From the NCBI GenBank assembly GCA_030762935.1, contig CM060883.1, positions 32,482,501 through 32,546,500 of the forward strand: 64,000 bases of DNA. Reading direction: 5' to 3'. The DNA comes from Hymenopus coronatus (Eukaryota > Arthropoda > Insecta > Mantodea > Hymenopodidae). The notes under the pieces were generated by a model. The model searched no databases. It saw only the letters and a list, made by a program, of their open reading frames with translations, and had not been told where the DNA came from. This document shows positions 34,263 through 44,220 of this stretch, piece after piece (the stretch's first letter is position 1; the number at the start of each line of letters is the position of its first letter). Made by a program: the position numbers and the translations under genes.

Positions 34263-35078
34263 CCCGCCGCTGAATCCCTGCACTTGACAGTTCGGGTGGT
34301 TTCGCGTAAGGTTGGCTATGCTGCCTTTGCGGCGTTGCCAGAGTAACTAGTAAACAACAACAGCTGATTACAAATGTCTCTATCGTATGTAAAGACGAAT
34401 ATAAACAGTGCAATAGTAAGTGAATGCCGTGAATAATGAAACTGGTTCCTTATTATTGATGTTAATTGAAAATAACAGTGATACTATGACGTATGTAGCA
34501 CTCATTACGTACTTACGACAATATAGAACAGATTAATGCAAAATAGCTTGTTACAATGAGAGAAAGGTATGACGAAGTGATTTTCACCGGTTTAGAATTT
34601 TAATGGCCAAATCCCATCAAAGTCTTCGTCATCATTTTCAGATGCATTATCATCATTATCATCATCGTTATCACGGCATATCATTAGTGGTTCACATTCA
34701 CTGATGATTCTGTCTAATTCCTATGTTTCTCGTATTATTTTGTGCATATGATTCACTTTCTTCTTCTATGAAGCCGCGTCCACGCTCGCCACACCTTCCC
34801 GCAAAAGTCTATCACCTCTATAATTGTGAAAGTCTTGTTATGCTCCGTCACATACAAACACCAACACTACTATCAACAATAACAATATGAATTACAACGA
34901 ATAATATGTAGCTTGCACAGAACAGCTCAACGCACGTGTTAGGAGTTCACAAATTGAGCACCGGAATGCTGCTTTGTGATTGGTTCAGAAAGTCAAAACG
35001 GGTAAAAGTTTTCGTCTGTTTTTAGCTAATGTACCAACTTCACTACCAAATGTCAAGTGCAAGGATTCAGCGGCGGTG
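34263..35078. mobile_element. candidate DNA transposon with ~26-bp terminal inverted repeats
   Basis: The left end has CCGCCGCTGAATCC then CTGCACTTGACA (about 34264-34290). The right end has, in reverse complement, CCGCCGCTGAATCC then TTGCACTTGACA (about 35053-35078). The arms differ at one base over about 26 bp. The enclosed 0.8 kb is single copy in this window. No target duplication could be defined, and the superfamily is not identified. Confidence 0.6.
34596..34790 (-). pseudogene. possible C-terminal coding relic inside the TIR element
   Basis: On the minus strand one frame reads GFIEEESESYAQNNTRN (about 34785-34735). The next frame then reads ELDRIISECEPLMIC, an acidic DNDDDNDDNASENDDEDFD run, and GIWPLKF followed by TAA at about 34600. 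The join at about 34730 is either a one-base frameshift or an exon border, since an AG lies right there. The acidic, in-phase look on both sides suggests eroded coding sequence, perhaps the end of the element's own transposase. No homologous family was recognised. Confidence 0.35.
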
Positions 35079-35099
35079 ATATAGTAACAAGTGAGTCAA

Positions 35100-35480
35100 A
35101 AAAGCACGAACCGGTTGCGCGGAGTTTTGCCTGTTCTCGTCCTCGGCCCTCGTTGCCGTTTTAGCGAGATTACAGATTCTAGTTAAGTTAAGGCTCTTTC
35201 CTGGGCCTTTCCTATTGGTTATGGAGACAATATGGCTACGTGACAGGTGAACGACAGGTTTCGAGATTTCGTCGAGGTTAGGTTAGGCGTATGTAAATGA
35301 ACTGGATCGAAATAAGGGGTAAACATGGACTTTCTGAAAATCAGTTCTGTTTTCCAATGCGAAATGCACAGTCTTCTGTTCGTTCTGTCTGCTTATGCAT
35401 GGGTAGCCATATTGGACAATCGACCAATGGCAGAGTCAAATCTAAAACTGAACTGTTGCCTGCCGCTATCATAGAAAGGC
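35100..35480. promoter_or_regulatory. promoter-like GC-richer patch
   Basis: Has several CCAAT-type motifs (CCTATTGGTTATGG, CATATTGGAC, GACCAATGGCAG). It has a pair of inverted CAATATGGCTAC sites (35228 and, inverted, about 35401) that resemble YY1/Pho sites, one next to ACGTGAC, and an AGGTTAGGTTAGG motif. No TATA box or downstream gene could be tied to it. It could equally be the ends of another mobile element. Confidence 0.25.
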
Positions 35481-35799
35481 GCGGATGAAATCATACAGCA
35501 CTTTTAAAACCACTTACTTAACAACTTTACGTAAGGAGATGCCGTAATTGGCCACCGTCACATTTTGGCACCTCTTTAGGGAACTATCTATCACTCGCCG
35601 TAGTTCATCTTGAGAAATGCTGGGCAATTTGCTAGCGGATATTTTGTTCTAATTTTTCTAAGGTGTGTGAGTTTGCCTAGTACACTTTATGCTTTAATTT
35701 ACCTGATGTAGAAATCGCAGGGGCTTGGGTCGGGGGACCGAGTAATCCATAAATCTCTACTAATTATTCAGTCCTGAAGTACACTTTCAATGCCACGTC

Positions 35800-35985
35800 C
35801 AAGGAGTCAGACCACTCACCTCTTTCCTAAACGGTCCGGGTTCGTTTGTAAGGGACCAGATGTGGGTTTTGTGGTGGACAAAACGGCGCAGGAGCAGGTT
35901 TTCTCCGGTTTACCCCGCCATCGCAATCCACCGGTGCTCCATCTCCATTTCATGTATCGTCAGTGTAGTAAAAGCGGGCGTTAAC
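35800..35985 (+). mobile_element. SINE family A, decayed head
   Basis: CAGACCACTCACCTCTTTCC, GGTCCGGGTTCG (B box remnant), GCAATCCACCGGTGCTCCAT and AAAAGCGGGCGTTAACC in order. The head is shortened and diverged, so this is an older copy. Confidence 0.75.
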
Positions 35986-36031
35986 CTCTATCGCACAAAA
36001 CCCTTTCAATTGTTTTCATCGTAAGATCATA

Positions 36032-36779
36032 TTCACAATGAGATGCAAGCGCAGACGTAACATAGCATAAGCGCAGACGCAAGCAAACACCATTCACAAT
36101 CCAATTGTAAGCGGAACGCAAGAAGTTGTCACGGGTTTCTAGATCCGCAAGTTACATGCGAATATCTTCCAAGCGCTCCGCAAGTTACAAACTGAATAAC
36201 ATAACCAACAATACCACATAAGAAAATTCACTCAATCTTTTACAAATAAATAAAGTACATACTAATTGACGCTCGCGATAGTGGCGTCAAAATAATTGCT
36301 CATTTAAAATTATTGAAAATAGTACAAGCAAAGAGACTGCAGAAAGTGATAAAGTTACACATTTGAACTAAGAATTATTTCTCTGCATCTTCGATTTATG
36401 GGAGCCAATAAATTTACACACAGATGATAGTTGCATCCATTAAATCAAAGAAGGATTCGCAAGGAGACTGTCATAGCCTCTTGAGAGAGATTAGAGTTGG
36501 CGCGGCACTGCCATATAGAAGAGCATGCATGTTCAGCAGGCCTGCAAAATCTTGCAATGCGATCGTTTGTTATTGAATTCATAGGCAATGCATAGAGAAA
36601 AGAAGCAGGATTCTTCCTCTTTGCACACAACGCAAGAATAAAGTTTGGAGTTTGCAAACTCTTGCGTTACATTGCATTGCGTTGCGTTTTGCGTGTCTCT
36701 ATGTGAATGCTTACATTAAATAATATGAATCCAAACTCTTGCGCTTACATTGCGCCTGCGCTTGCATTTCATTGTGAAT
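36032..36779. mobile_element. candidate DNA transposon with ~27-bp terminal inverted repeats
   Basis: The left end TTCACAATGAGATGCAAGCG and the right end, reversed, TTCACAATGAAATGCAAGCG pair over about 27 bp (then CAGACG versus CAGGCG). GCGCAGACGYAA occurs twice inside the left end. CAAACTCTTGCGYTTAC-like repeats lie inside the right end (36653 and 36731). About 748 bp. The short flanking bases (ATA and TTA) do not give a clear duplication; a PIF/Harbinger-type TWA target would be compatible. No transposase motif was recognised in the interior. Confidence 0.62.
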
Positions 36780-37236
36780 TAACACTTTCTTCGCAATCTT
36801 TCTGCATGTCGTACTTTCACTTGGAGAGCTGACTGAGTTAACACATAAATGCAGAATGTGAGTTATACTACACTTTGTGACTAAGTACAGGACAAAATAA
36901 TAAATCACTCGTAATAATTAAACTACACCATATCACTGTCAACTCAATACTGTTCTTCCAGAGCAGAGCAAAACTGTGTCAGAAGCGTGACCTTGTTTAC
37001 TGCAGCAGTGCGGAATCATGTGTCCACACGCCGAGTGGAAAAACACGCGCAGCCGGTTCTGAGGTTTTTGACTCACTCGGTATTATAAAGAGAGAAAAGT
37101 TGTAATGTGTGGGCGCGTGTACGGTAACATCAAACACCACGCAACCGCTTCTGATAACTCTTTCACCAATTAAAAGACAAATTCGTTCTGACGACGCCTT
37201 GTAATTTGATTTCATACACTATTACAAAATTAAACA
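36780..37236. other. unassigned stretch
   Basis: No family match. CACGCGCAGCCGGTTCTGAG near 37045 is locally GC-rich. Confidence 0.3.
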
Positions 37237-37460
37237 TAGCCCGCATAGAATGCTTCACATTCAAAAGGTCGTGAGTTCGAATCTTACTTAGGGGGCAGGA
37301 TAAGGTTTTTTCGGGGTTTTCCCTTATCCTGAGAAGACGAATGTCCAGTAACTTTAAGCTCCATGGACCCGAAATCATTTCAGCATCATTTCACCAATTC
37401 TATTCATCGTCCGATATGACCAAACAGGTTAAAGGACGTTAAGATAAAAAAAAAAATTAA
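37237..37460 (+). mobile_element. SINE family D, 5' truncated
   Basis: ACATTCAAAAGGTCGTGAGT with B box GAGTTCGAATC, then TTTTTTCGGGGTTTTCCCTT, then the end AAAGGACGTTAAGAT plus an A-run. The first ~25 bp of the tRNA head are lost. Confidence 0.8.
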
Positions 37461-37576
37461 ACAGGATTTACAAAATCTTTTTACTTGAATACGAACATAT
37501 TGGAGTTATAATAAGAACATAATTGTGAAGAAATGGTGACTCATAACCCTACATTCGCAATAATAAACCTCGCACG

Positions 37577-37835
37577 GCGTTCCCCATGGTTTAGGGGTAC
37601 CATATTAGCCTCTGGTTCCCGAGGTCGTGGGTTCAAACCTGGCAGGGACGATGGATTTTTTTCGGTGGTAAAATTTTTACCATGATTTCCTTCCTTAGCC
37701 TTTGACCTCGTTCGTAAAAGAACCTCAAACCTGATAAAGAGGCCTCTGCACATAATTAAGTGGTCTTTCACTCCTAATATAGAATGGAACGCTAAGAACC
37801 GCAGCAGTTAAAAAGTGTTCATAAATAAAATAAAT
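37577..37835 (+). mobile_element. SINE family C, fullest copy
   Basis: Head TTCCCCATGGTTTAGGGGTA with B box GGGTTCAAACC (nearly intact). The body AAAAGAACCTCAAACCTGAT is followed by AAGTGGTCTTTCACTCC and the tail TTCATAAATAAAATAAATAT. It has better box sequences than the copy at 2309. Confidence 0.82.
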
Positions 37836-38214
37836 ATAATTCAATTTATACATCTCGCAAACGTCTTGTTTGTGGAGCCGTGTTTGCTGGAAGCTTTTTC
37901 ATTTTGTTAGCCTATACTTTTAACCGTTTCGGTCCGTGCTATTAATTATAATACATCCTTATACCGGGTGGGAGGAGAATAAACGGAAATAATTTTATAT
38001 TTAGTATAGAAGAATACGAATAACACAAGAGTATCTCATTTTGTCCACTTACTAACTTCATTGTCATAAATGAAGCACACATTTCAGGGTTTAATGTGCT
38101 CTGGACGCTCCTGGCTATGTCTCCGCTGTGTTTACATACATCTCACCACCTATAGTCGGGCAGGGCATACGGCATAGGGACCATTCTTTTCTCTTCTTTC
38201 CTGATAATGTTCAA
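37836..38214. other. unassigned stretch
   Basis: TTATACCGGGTGGGAGGAGA near 37962 is of the short CCGGGTG type seen in R4. Nothing else. Confidence 0.3.
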
Positions 38215-38375
38215 CACCCACTTTTTTATTACTTTGTTACCGCAGGTGATGACACTGATGAAAGAATATGAAGATGGAGCACCGGTGGAGTGCAATGGTG
38301 GTAAAACCAGAGAACTCGGAGAACACCAGTCCTTGCGCCGTTTTATTCACCACAAATCCCACATGCGGTCGCAGC
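38215..38375 (-). mobile_element. SINE family A body, headless variant
   Basis: The minus-strand body with GGAGCACCGGTGGAGTGCAA, GCGCCGTTTTATTCACCACA and AATCCCACATGCGGTCGC. The tRNA head is absent. Confidence 0.68.
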
Positions 38376-39107
38376 CAGCGTATGTGACTATTACGTAAAC
38401 AATTGAACGTCTGAGAGGGAATAATAGTCATCCTAGAAATATCGTAAAAGTTTCCTCATGAACATAGCTTTAGAAAACAGCAAAAAAAAAAAAAAAAAAC
38501 AACTGCAAATACCGGATCTTCACGTCATCCTCATTCGCTAACACAAATATTTGCACTTTTTCACCTCTCTCTCCGTATATATCATATTCTCAGACTTATA
38601 TGAAAGTCCGTCAAGCAGTAAGGATATTATAGGATGGAAAAAGTCCTGAACCCTTCAGAGGGGCACTTTAACCATCGGGAAAGCTAAAAAAAAGTGCTGA
38701 ATTTAGGTGCTTGAAAGGAAGCCTGGGTCGGTAAGAAAATGTTTGCTAAGTTTCTGACAAACAGTGGTTTCCAGCTCTTGTATATTCCCCTTTTGGCTCA
38801 TTCGTCCAGCATGGGGGCTTTGTAAACCAAAGGAAAATCCATCTGAAGCGTTTTCAGAGATAATTTCGTTAAGGATTTGGTTTGCATGCAGAGCTCTTAA
38901 GAACTCCAGTAAATGGAATTAGCTCCTAGCATTAGCTCTGCCACCGCTTACAAAGAAAGCACAGTGGAACAAACCACAGACGTCAATGTGTTTTGTATCC
39001 CAGCGTGCGAACAGTCTTCTGAGGGGGGTAACTTAAACGCATTGTGTCTGCTTGAAAAAAAAATCCTACAGACATAGAAACCACACAGACGTGTATCAAA
39101 TTAGCTT
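38376..39107. other. unassigned stretch
   Basis: An A18 tract lies at about 38482-38499. No gene, repeat family or motif recognised. Confidence 0.35.
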
Positions 39108-39180
39108 TTTTACTTTCTCTACACATACTACACATATAGCAACTAGTGAAAGTATTGTATTATTGTATTTCAGCTAAAAA
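39108..39180 (-). mobile_element. HP870 3'-end scrap
   Basis: TTTTTTACTTTCTCTACACA followed by a decayed hairpin and GTATTGTATTTCAGCTAAAA. Confidence 0.6.
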
Positions 39181-39231
39181 TTCCATGTCAACAATATACA
39201 TATATCCTTTATAAATCTTTATCTTCCTAAT

Positions 39232-39530
39232 TGAAAATTTAAATTCTTCAAACCAGTTTTCGTAATCCTGCTAAAGACACTACCAAAACAGTGGCTCCAA
39301 TGGCCATGAGTGTTAGTTGATAGGTAATGGATTGGCCTTCTATTCAAAGCCAAATGTTGCAAGTTCAAACCCCAGTGACTGTAGTAAAGGACGGGGAGAG
39401 CCCAAGTAAAATAATCGGTGTGATGCTTGGAAGCTAATGGGGTTACATTTTACTGTAGTTATATGGGTTTTACTCTTTTATTTATTTAAAAAATGCAATT
39501 TTAGGACAAAATTTAAAACAAGCGCAACTT
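39232..39530 (+). repeat. R2 dispersed repeat
   Basis: ATGGCCATGAGTGTTAGTTG, CAAGTTCAAACCCCAGTGAC (B-box-like AGTTCAAACCCC), GGGGAGAGCCCAAGTAAAAT and GGGGTTACATTTTACTG. The same series occurs at 60900-61340. Possibly tRNA-derived. Confidence 0.78.
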
Positions 39531-39534
39531 AAAG

Positions 39535-39615
39535 GTACCGACAGGCAACAAAGGATATGAACCCGCGACTTCGGGATCTATTGGTTAATGCCTTAACAAC
39601 AGAGCCATACAGAAC
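39535..39615 (-). mobile_element. tRNA-derived module
   Basis: On the minus strand: GTATGGCTCTGTTGTTAAGG (A-box region) and GTCGCGGGTTCATATCC (B box). It directly follows R2. ACCGACAGGCAACAAAGG is also next to the second R2 copy, so this may be part of the same composite. Confidence 0.6.
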
Positions 39616-40250
39616 GGCACATTTCAATAAGATATATGTATTGGATACTGTCCTTTGAGAACGGCATTTTCAGGGTTGCACTCTCGTAATCACATTGATG
39701 TAGGTATAACATAGAGGAAAGAGGTACAGGATTCATTTCTGTAAGTTATAGAAATAGAATACAGCTCCTTCGCTGAGTCGAGTCAATGTGGCAAGTTATC
39801 TGATCTATGTCCACCGTGTGAAAAGACGAGAAGAGAGAAAAAGGATGTCCCCCTTTTACTCTACACAAATCATTCAAAGGAAAGGAAACCAGGAGGAAAA
39901 TCAAAGCGTCGAGACAGATCGGGATTCTACAGTGCCGTTTCCTTTTTATCCGTTACTTTGATATTTCCCTGACCCAAAATACTAAGTTTGTTGTGAGGCA
40001 GTCCTTTTCTTCACTCTCTTCTTCTTGCCATCAGAAAAAGTTTAGCATCCAAAAGTAAATCTCTGGTAGGATTAATGCATGAGCTCTTGTGAAAACTTAA
40101 CGTCTTGCAATACAAGAAACGATGGATAATATGATTTTAATTAATGAATGCTGACGATTCAGAGGTCTATAAAAGCTGAAAGATACCGTACATTAAATCA
40201 TTCTAGCATAAACAAAAAGTCCGGTAAAAGGCCTGTCGAGAGCTCTATGA
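39616..40250. other. unassigned stretch
   Basis: Nothing recognised. Confidence 0.35.
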
Positions 40251-40339
40251 TTCAACCTCCGATAGGCTATGAATAAAAGACACATTCATAGAAAAAAATT
40301 ATTTTATTACTAAAAGTTTTGTACACTTGTGGTTACTTT

Positions 40340-40700
40340 TCAACAGAACTCACCGAACATATTGAGACATTTATCGTACCTGTGCACAAGCTTTGCAATA
40401 CCCGCTTCAAAAAATATTGCCGCCAATGATTTCAAATGAGCATTGACGTTGTTTTGAAGATCTTCGTTAATTTGAAAGTGCTGACCTTCAAGCCACGTCT
40501 TCAATTCAGGGAAAAGGTGAAAGTTGTTGGGTGCCAAATCAGGAGTGTACAGCGGATGATCGAAAATGTCCCATTGAAATTGTTCAAGGAGCCGACGGGT
40601 TGTGTCAGCAGTGTGTGGACGAGCGTTGCCATGAATCAACACAATTCCTGAAGTCAGCATTCCTCTTCGTTTGTTTTGAATGTCTCTCCGCAAACGTCGT
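40340..40700 (-). pseudogene. mariner transposase C-terminal part, catalytic residues lost
   Basis: The open frame gives about 117 residues of a mariner catalytic domain: RRDIQNKRRGMLTSG, then HGNARPH, then LAPNNFHLFP and HRYDKCLNMFG to the stop. In functional members the second and third catalytic residues are Asp in H-D-N-A and A-P-x-D. Here they are Gly (codon 40628-40630) and Asn (codon 40523-40525), exactly 34 residues apart as in DD34D enzymes. The enzyme would be dead even if made. The first Asp and the N-terminal half are missing. Confidence 0.88.
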
Positions 40701-40707
40701 AAAATAC

Positions 40708-40839
40708 GAAGATCTTCAAAACAATGTCAATGCTCATTTGAAATCATTGGCGGCAACATTTTTTGAAGCTGGTATTGCAAAGCTTGTGCACAGGTACGAT
40801 AAATGTCTCAACCTTTTCGGTGATTATATTGAAAAGTAA
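40708..40839 (+). pseudogene. duplicate mariner C-terminus, right arm
   Basis: Reads EDLQNNVNAHLKSLAATFFE to DKCLNLFGDYIEK and a stop, the last ~43 residues of the same transposase on the other strand. It keeps a more typical C-terminus (GDYIEK) than the left arm (GEFC), so the arms have diverged or come from two copies. Confidence 0.82.
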
Positions 40840-40959
40840 CCATAGGTGTACAAAACTTTTAGTAATAAAATAATTGTTTTCTATGGACTTGTCTTTTATT
40901 TATCGCCTATCGGAGGTTGAAAAAAAAAACCGTCCTCGTAGACAGACATGCTACATATT

Positions 40960-41470
40960 ACTAGAGCTTGGTCCGGGGTCACGAAATTGTCGGAGTGAGG
41001 TCATGAAGTAGGCGTGGTTTCTACAGCCCGTTTAGAAATGTGTTACATTAGCCAGCATTGCTCACTACCAGGTTTCGTTCAGTTCCTGCTAGTAGCTAAA
41101 CTAGTAAACACCGAAAGAGAGTGCAGATTGAAAAATGTCCAAAAAATACGAAAGGATAGGCGTTCGACACTGAACAAAACTTGTGGATGATTCAAACATA
41201 TTTTGAGTGACCAGGGGAAAGCGTTTTCTTTCGATACAATGAAGATGTATAAATGAATTCTGTGTGAATTTGTTTGATTTATGTTCGTTGTCTTTTTAAA
41301 GATGTGGTTATTATCCTGAATTTGTTACCAAGTTTTATACCTTTATTTGTAAAGTTACAAGACTTTTTTTTTTTATTGTTATGAAATTATTGGGTTTTTG
41401 TGTTACTTAATAAATTAGAACGATGCATATGTCAGTATATGTAATGAGCTACTTTTTAACAGATTATACC
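40960..41470 (+). repeat. R3 dispersed repeat, fullest copy
   Basis: AGCTTGGTCCGGGGTCACGA, CGTTCAGTTCCTGCTAGTAG, GCAGATTGAAAAATGTCC, TTGTGGATGATTCAAACATA and AGCTACTTTTTAACAGATTA. Parts match 21832-21968 (same strand) and 24600-25025 (inverted). No coding motif. Confidence 0.72.
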
Positions 41471-41573
41471 TCAACGTGTGAATGATTACGCTACAAATCC
41501 CTCCTCACTGAACTGCTCTGTGTACGCTTCGAAATCGAGTTTTACATACTTCACAACGGGTGTGGACAAATGC

Positions 41574-41625
41574 TGTATTATTATTGCTATTATTATTATT
41601 AATATTATCATTATTATTATATTAT
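41574..41625 (+). repeat. (ATT)n microsatellite
   Basis: Imperfect TTA/ATT run with scattered changes. Confidence 0.85.
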
Positions 41626-41689
41626 ATGTACATTTTGTTTGTCTTGCAAATTTCTTTAATTGGACCCATTTATGAGTGAATAAAAATTC

Positions 41690-41935
41690 GAAAAAAGGTT
41701 TCATGTAAAGAGTAGCTGAAAAGAAGAAACCTAACATACATACCAGGTTTGGTATTTAACCGACTTTTGGTTTTTTAATTATGCTGCACTCAAACGTAAG
41801 ACGCATGTGCGCGCGGAAATTTACATAAAAATGTGTTTGGGGAGGGGGATTCAGGGGACCTAAAGCGTGGTAGTTTTTCGGTAAAATCTGGGAATTCAAA
41901 TTTCGGGTGAAATGCAACACCATGTATACCTACTG
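41690..41935 (+). mobile_element. HP870 3' part, divergent
   Basis: GGTTTCATGTAAAGAGTAGC to GGGTGAAATGCAACACCATG. The order matches the element but with many changes. The hairpin is decayed. Confidence 0.6.
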
Positions 41936-42029
41936 TAAAGTAAGCATTTTTTTTTATTCAGGGAGTTTTAAAACGTGCAGATCAAGAGAAATCTTCGTAT
42001 TTATTTAATTGTTTTTTTCATATAAGCCG

Positions 42030-42330
42030 TGTGTAGGACAGTTGGATAAGTAGAGTCAGACTGAAAAATTCAATGCCATAGCCGGGATTTGAACCACGGA
42101 TCTCGCGGTTTCTAGCCGGTAGCTCTGCCATTAAGCTACCATGGCAACATGCTGGCATAGCATTGAATTTCTCAACTGACTCGCATATTTCCCGGTAAAC
42201 CACAAGGTGATCTCAAATTATTTTGAGATGACAACCCCAATGGCGATTTACAATGTTGTTAGTATTTTAAGTCCCAGGATTCATAGTATAGCCAGTTGTT
42301 GGTCAATTGTTATTGATTTAATTGTTTTTT
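42030..42330 (-). mobile_element. tRNA-containing repeat, family E
   Basis: About 42068-42145 on the minus strand is a tRNA-like module: GCCATGGTAGCTTAATGGCA, then GTGGTTCAAATCCCGG, then CTATGGCA. A 7-bp acceptor-stem pairing (GCCATGG with CTATGGC) and a D-arm are still formable, but the anticodon and T stems are broken. Non-tRNA sequence lies upstream (GGGGTTGTCATCTCAAAATA) and is shared with 52650-52925, so the tRNA part is internal to the repeat. Confidence 0.75.
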
Positions 42331-42405
42331 CACACTATGAAATCTTCGTATTGATGTTTTGGTAGTGTAATTTCCCTTACTTGTTATACATAGCAGAGAC
42401 TACAT

Positions 42406-43292
42406 TATTACTTTCTCTATACTTACTATGTACATAGTGTATAGAGGAAGTATTGTATTCCACCCAAAAATTCTATGTCGAGGTTTCACCGGAAATACAT
42501 GGTTTAGGACCCCCTGAATCCAAAAAAAAAGTATTTTCAGAAAAAGATGTATGTGTGTCTCTCTCTCTCTCTCTGTCTGTGGACAGCATAGCTCAAAAAC
42601 GAAAATACTCTTAAATACTAAACTTGGTATTTAGATTTGGTTTCATCCAATGATGCGACACGAAGGTTTTCAAGAAAATGCCCCACCCCCAACTACCCTT
42701 TATACGGAAATTTTTCGAAAATTTTTACTTCCTAAAAATGGCTCTAACAATTTTGATTAAAATCCTGTATATTAAAGATATTTACGTACAAAATAAAATG
42801 TATATCTTGAATTTTCTGGGAAGGGCCTCTGAAGAGCTCTTTATTAAAGATGAATTTTGATAAATTTTGCTTAACTACTAAACGGTAAGAGAACTTACTA
42901 CACAGAAAATGTTGATCTGATCAAAACACACAATTTATGCCCTTTACATTTTTGCTGAGGAAGTATCCGTTTCCGAGATTTCATTGTTTTTGTTTCAGTT
43001 GTGAGTACTACTACTTTTCTCAGAAAGGAAGTGCCCATTTTTCTTTTGTTCCACTCCTGGCCAAGCAAGGAAGCGATTTACAATGAAAATCGAATAACGA
43101 CAGTTTTTAAAGCATTTGAGTATCGGTTTAGCCTAGCGCATTCCCTCATTTTCTTTCTACTCATAAGGAACTAAGTAGTAAGAACATTCTGCTAATGTTT
43201 ATCTCGATTAGTATTGTGTAGAAAGAAAAATAATCTTATGTAAGAAATTTGTAGAAGAACTAGAGGAAGTCATGTGAGTGTAACACATCAGA
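42406..43292 (-). mobile_element. HP870 element, full length
   Basis: ATTACTTTCTCTATACTTAC to GTGTAACACATCAGA, about 887 bp. The microsatellite position holds a TCTCTCTCTCTCTCTGTCTG run instead of GT. Confidence 0.9.
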
Positions 43293-43324
43293 TTTTTTTC
43301 TTGAGTAATTTAGAGTATTTCACC

Positions 43325-43412
43325 AACGAAATGTTATAATATATATATATATATTATAATAGTATATATATATATATTATAATAGTATATATATAATAAT
43401 AGTATATTTTTC
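43325..43412. repeat. AT-repeat block with tandem ~30-bp units
   Basis: (AT)n runs separated by ATTATAATAGTATAT, giving two to three tandem units. Strongly self-complementary. Confidence 0.85.
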
Positions 43413-44029
43413 CAGAAAATGTCTTGATAATATAATGTTCATTATACTGCGCCGGGGGAATTAAGGATTCAATTAATAATGAATAATATTAAAATGGCTA
43501 TAAATAATTAAGAGAAGAAATGCCACAGTGGATGATTCCGCAAGGAAAAATTAAACGGTGCTTAAAATTCGCGGAAGTGTAAAATGATATCCAATTTTGG
43601 CATGTTTTTGCTGCAGAGTGGCATCCACGTATGTACATATATCGTGCTGGGGTATGAGGCAATACCATTTGCTTCCTCGCGATGGGAAACATGAAGGGAA
43701 AAAACGGTTGTAGTTTGGAAGCGATAATTCAAAGGGAACGGGCTACACCAATAGAAAGTAATTCCCAGCGTCCCCCCGCTGCTACTGGTATTTTTATTGC
43801 CCTGTGTGACGCAATGTTTCCGATAAAATGGAGTCCCATCGCTACGCCCCATTTTACTGCCCTGAAATCAAGAAGTTTCCGGGCCGTCTATCCTAGTTTA
43901 CCTTCTCTGGTGACATCTTCATAGTAGCGCCCAAAATACGGTCTACGTGAGTATGCCACTTGTGGTACAGGGTGAACAAACCAACTATTCACCTGCTCTG
44001 AGGCTTCTCAGCCTGCAAACTCGTTATAT
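43413..44029. other. unassigned, moderately GC-rich
   Basis: No match in the window. Frames on both strands (43562-43852 minus, 43682-43924 plus) overlap and show no domain. Confidence 0.35.
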
Positions 44030-44220
44030 GTACACTCAAAGACATTAAAAACACGGTTGGAAATATTTATCGTAACATGGGGTCATTCATGTTTTTCACA
44101 TGTTTGCTATGCTCTTAAAAGTGTCTTTAAACTTTCTGGTTGGATAATAATCCACCCGTCTTACCGGGTGATACAAAATTATCACAAGTAATATAACGAG
44201 AGTTCAAACTTTTATCTAGA
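44030..44220 (+). repeat. R4 dispersed repeat
   Basis: TACACTCAAAGACATTAAAA, then CATGTTTGCTATGCTCTTAA, then ACCGGGTGATACAAAAT. The same series is at 46258-46500. Confidence 0.72.

Larger units (their letters stand above)
40251..40921. mobile_element. palindromic (fold-back) mariner derivative
   Basis: Both ends are the same mariner 3' end in opposite orientation: TTCAACCTCCGATAGGC at the left and its reverse at the right. Each continues for about 212 bp through the end of the transposase frame. The unpaired centre (about 40466-40707) carries the middle of the gene once. The inner limit of each arm is the 10-bp palindrome GAAGATCTTC (40456-40465 and 40708-40717), a plausible template-switch point. 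No TA duplication is evident. Confidence 0.85.

Noticed and set aside
35250..35290. Telomere-type (TTAGG)n in AGGTTAGGTTAGG
   Set aside because: Only two units; too short to be telomeric.
42068..42145. Possible functional tRNA gene
   Set aside because: Acceptor and D stems pair, but the anticodon stem has two mismatches and the T stem is broken. The sequence is part of a repeat.
43325..43412. Cruciform/origin-like AT palindrome
   Set aside because: Explained as an AT microsatellite with short tandem units. No other origin feature is present.
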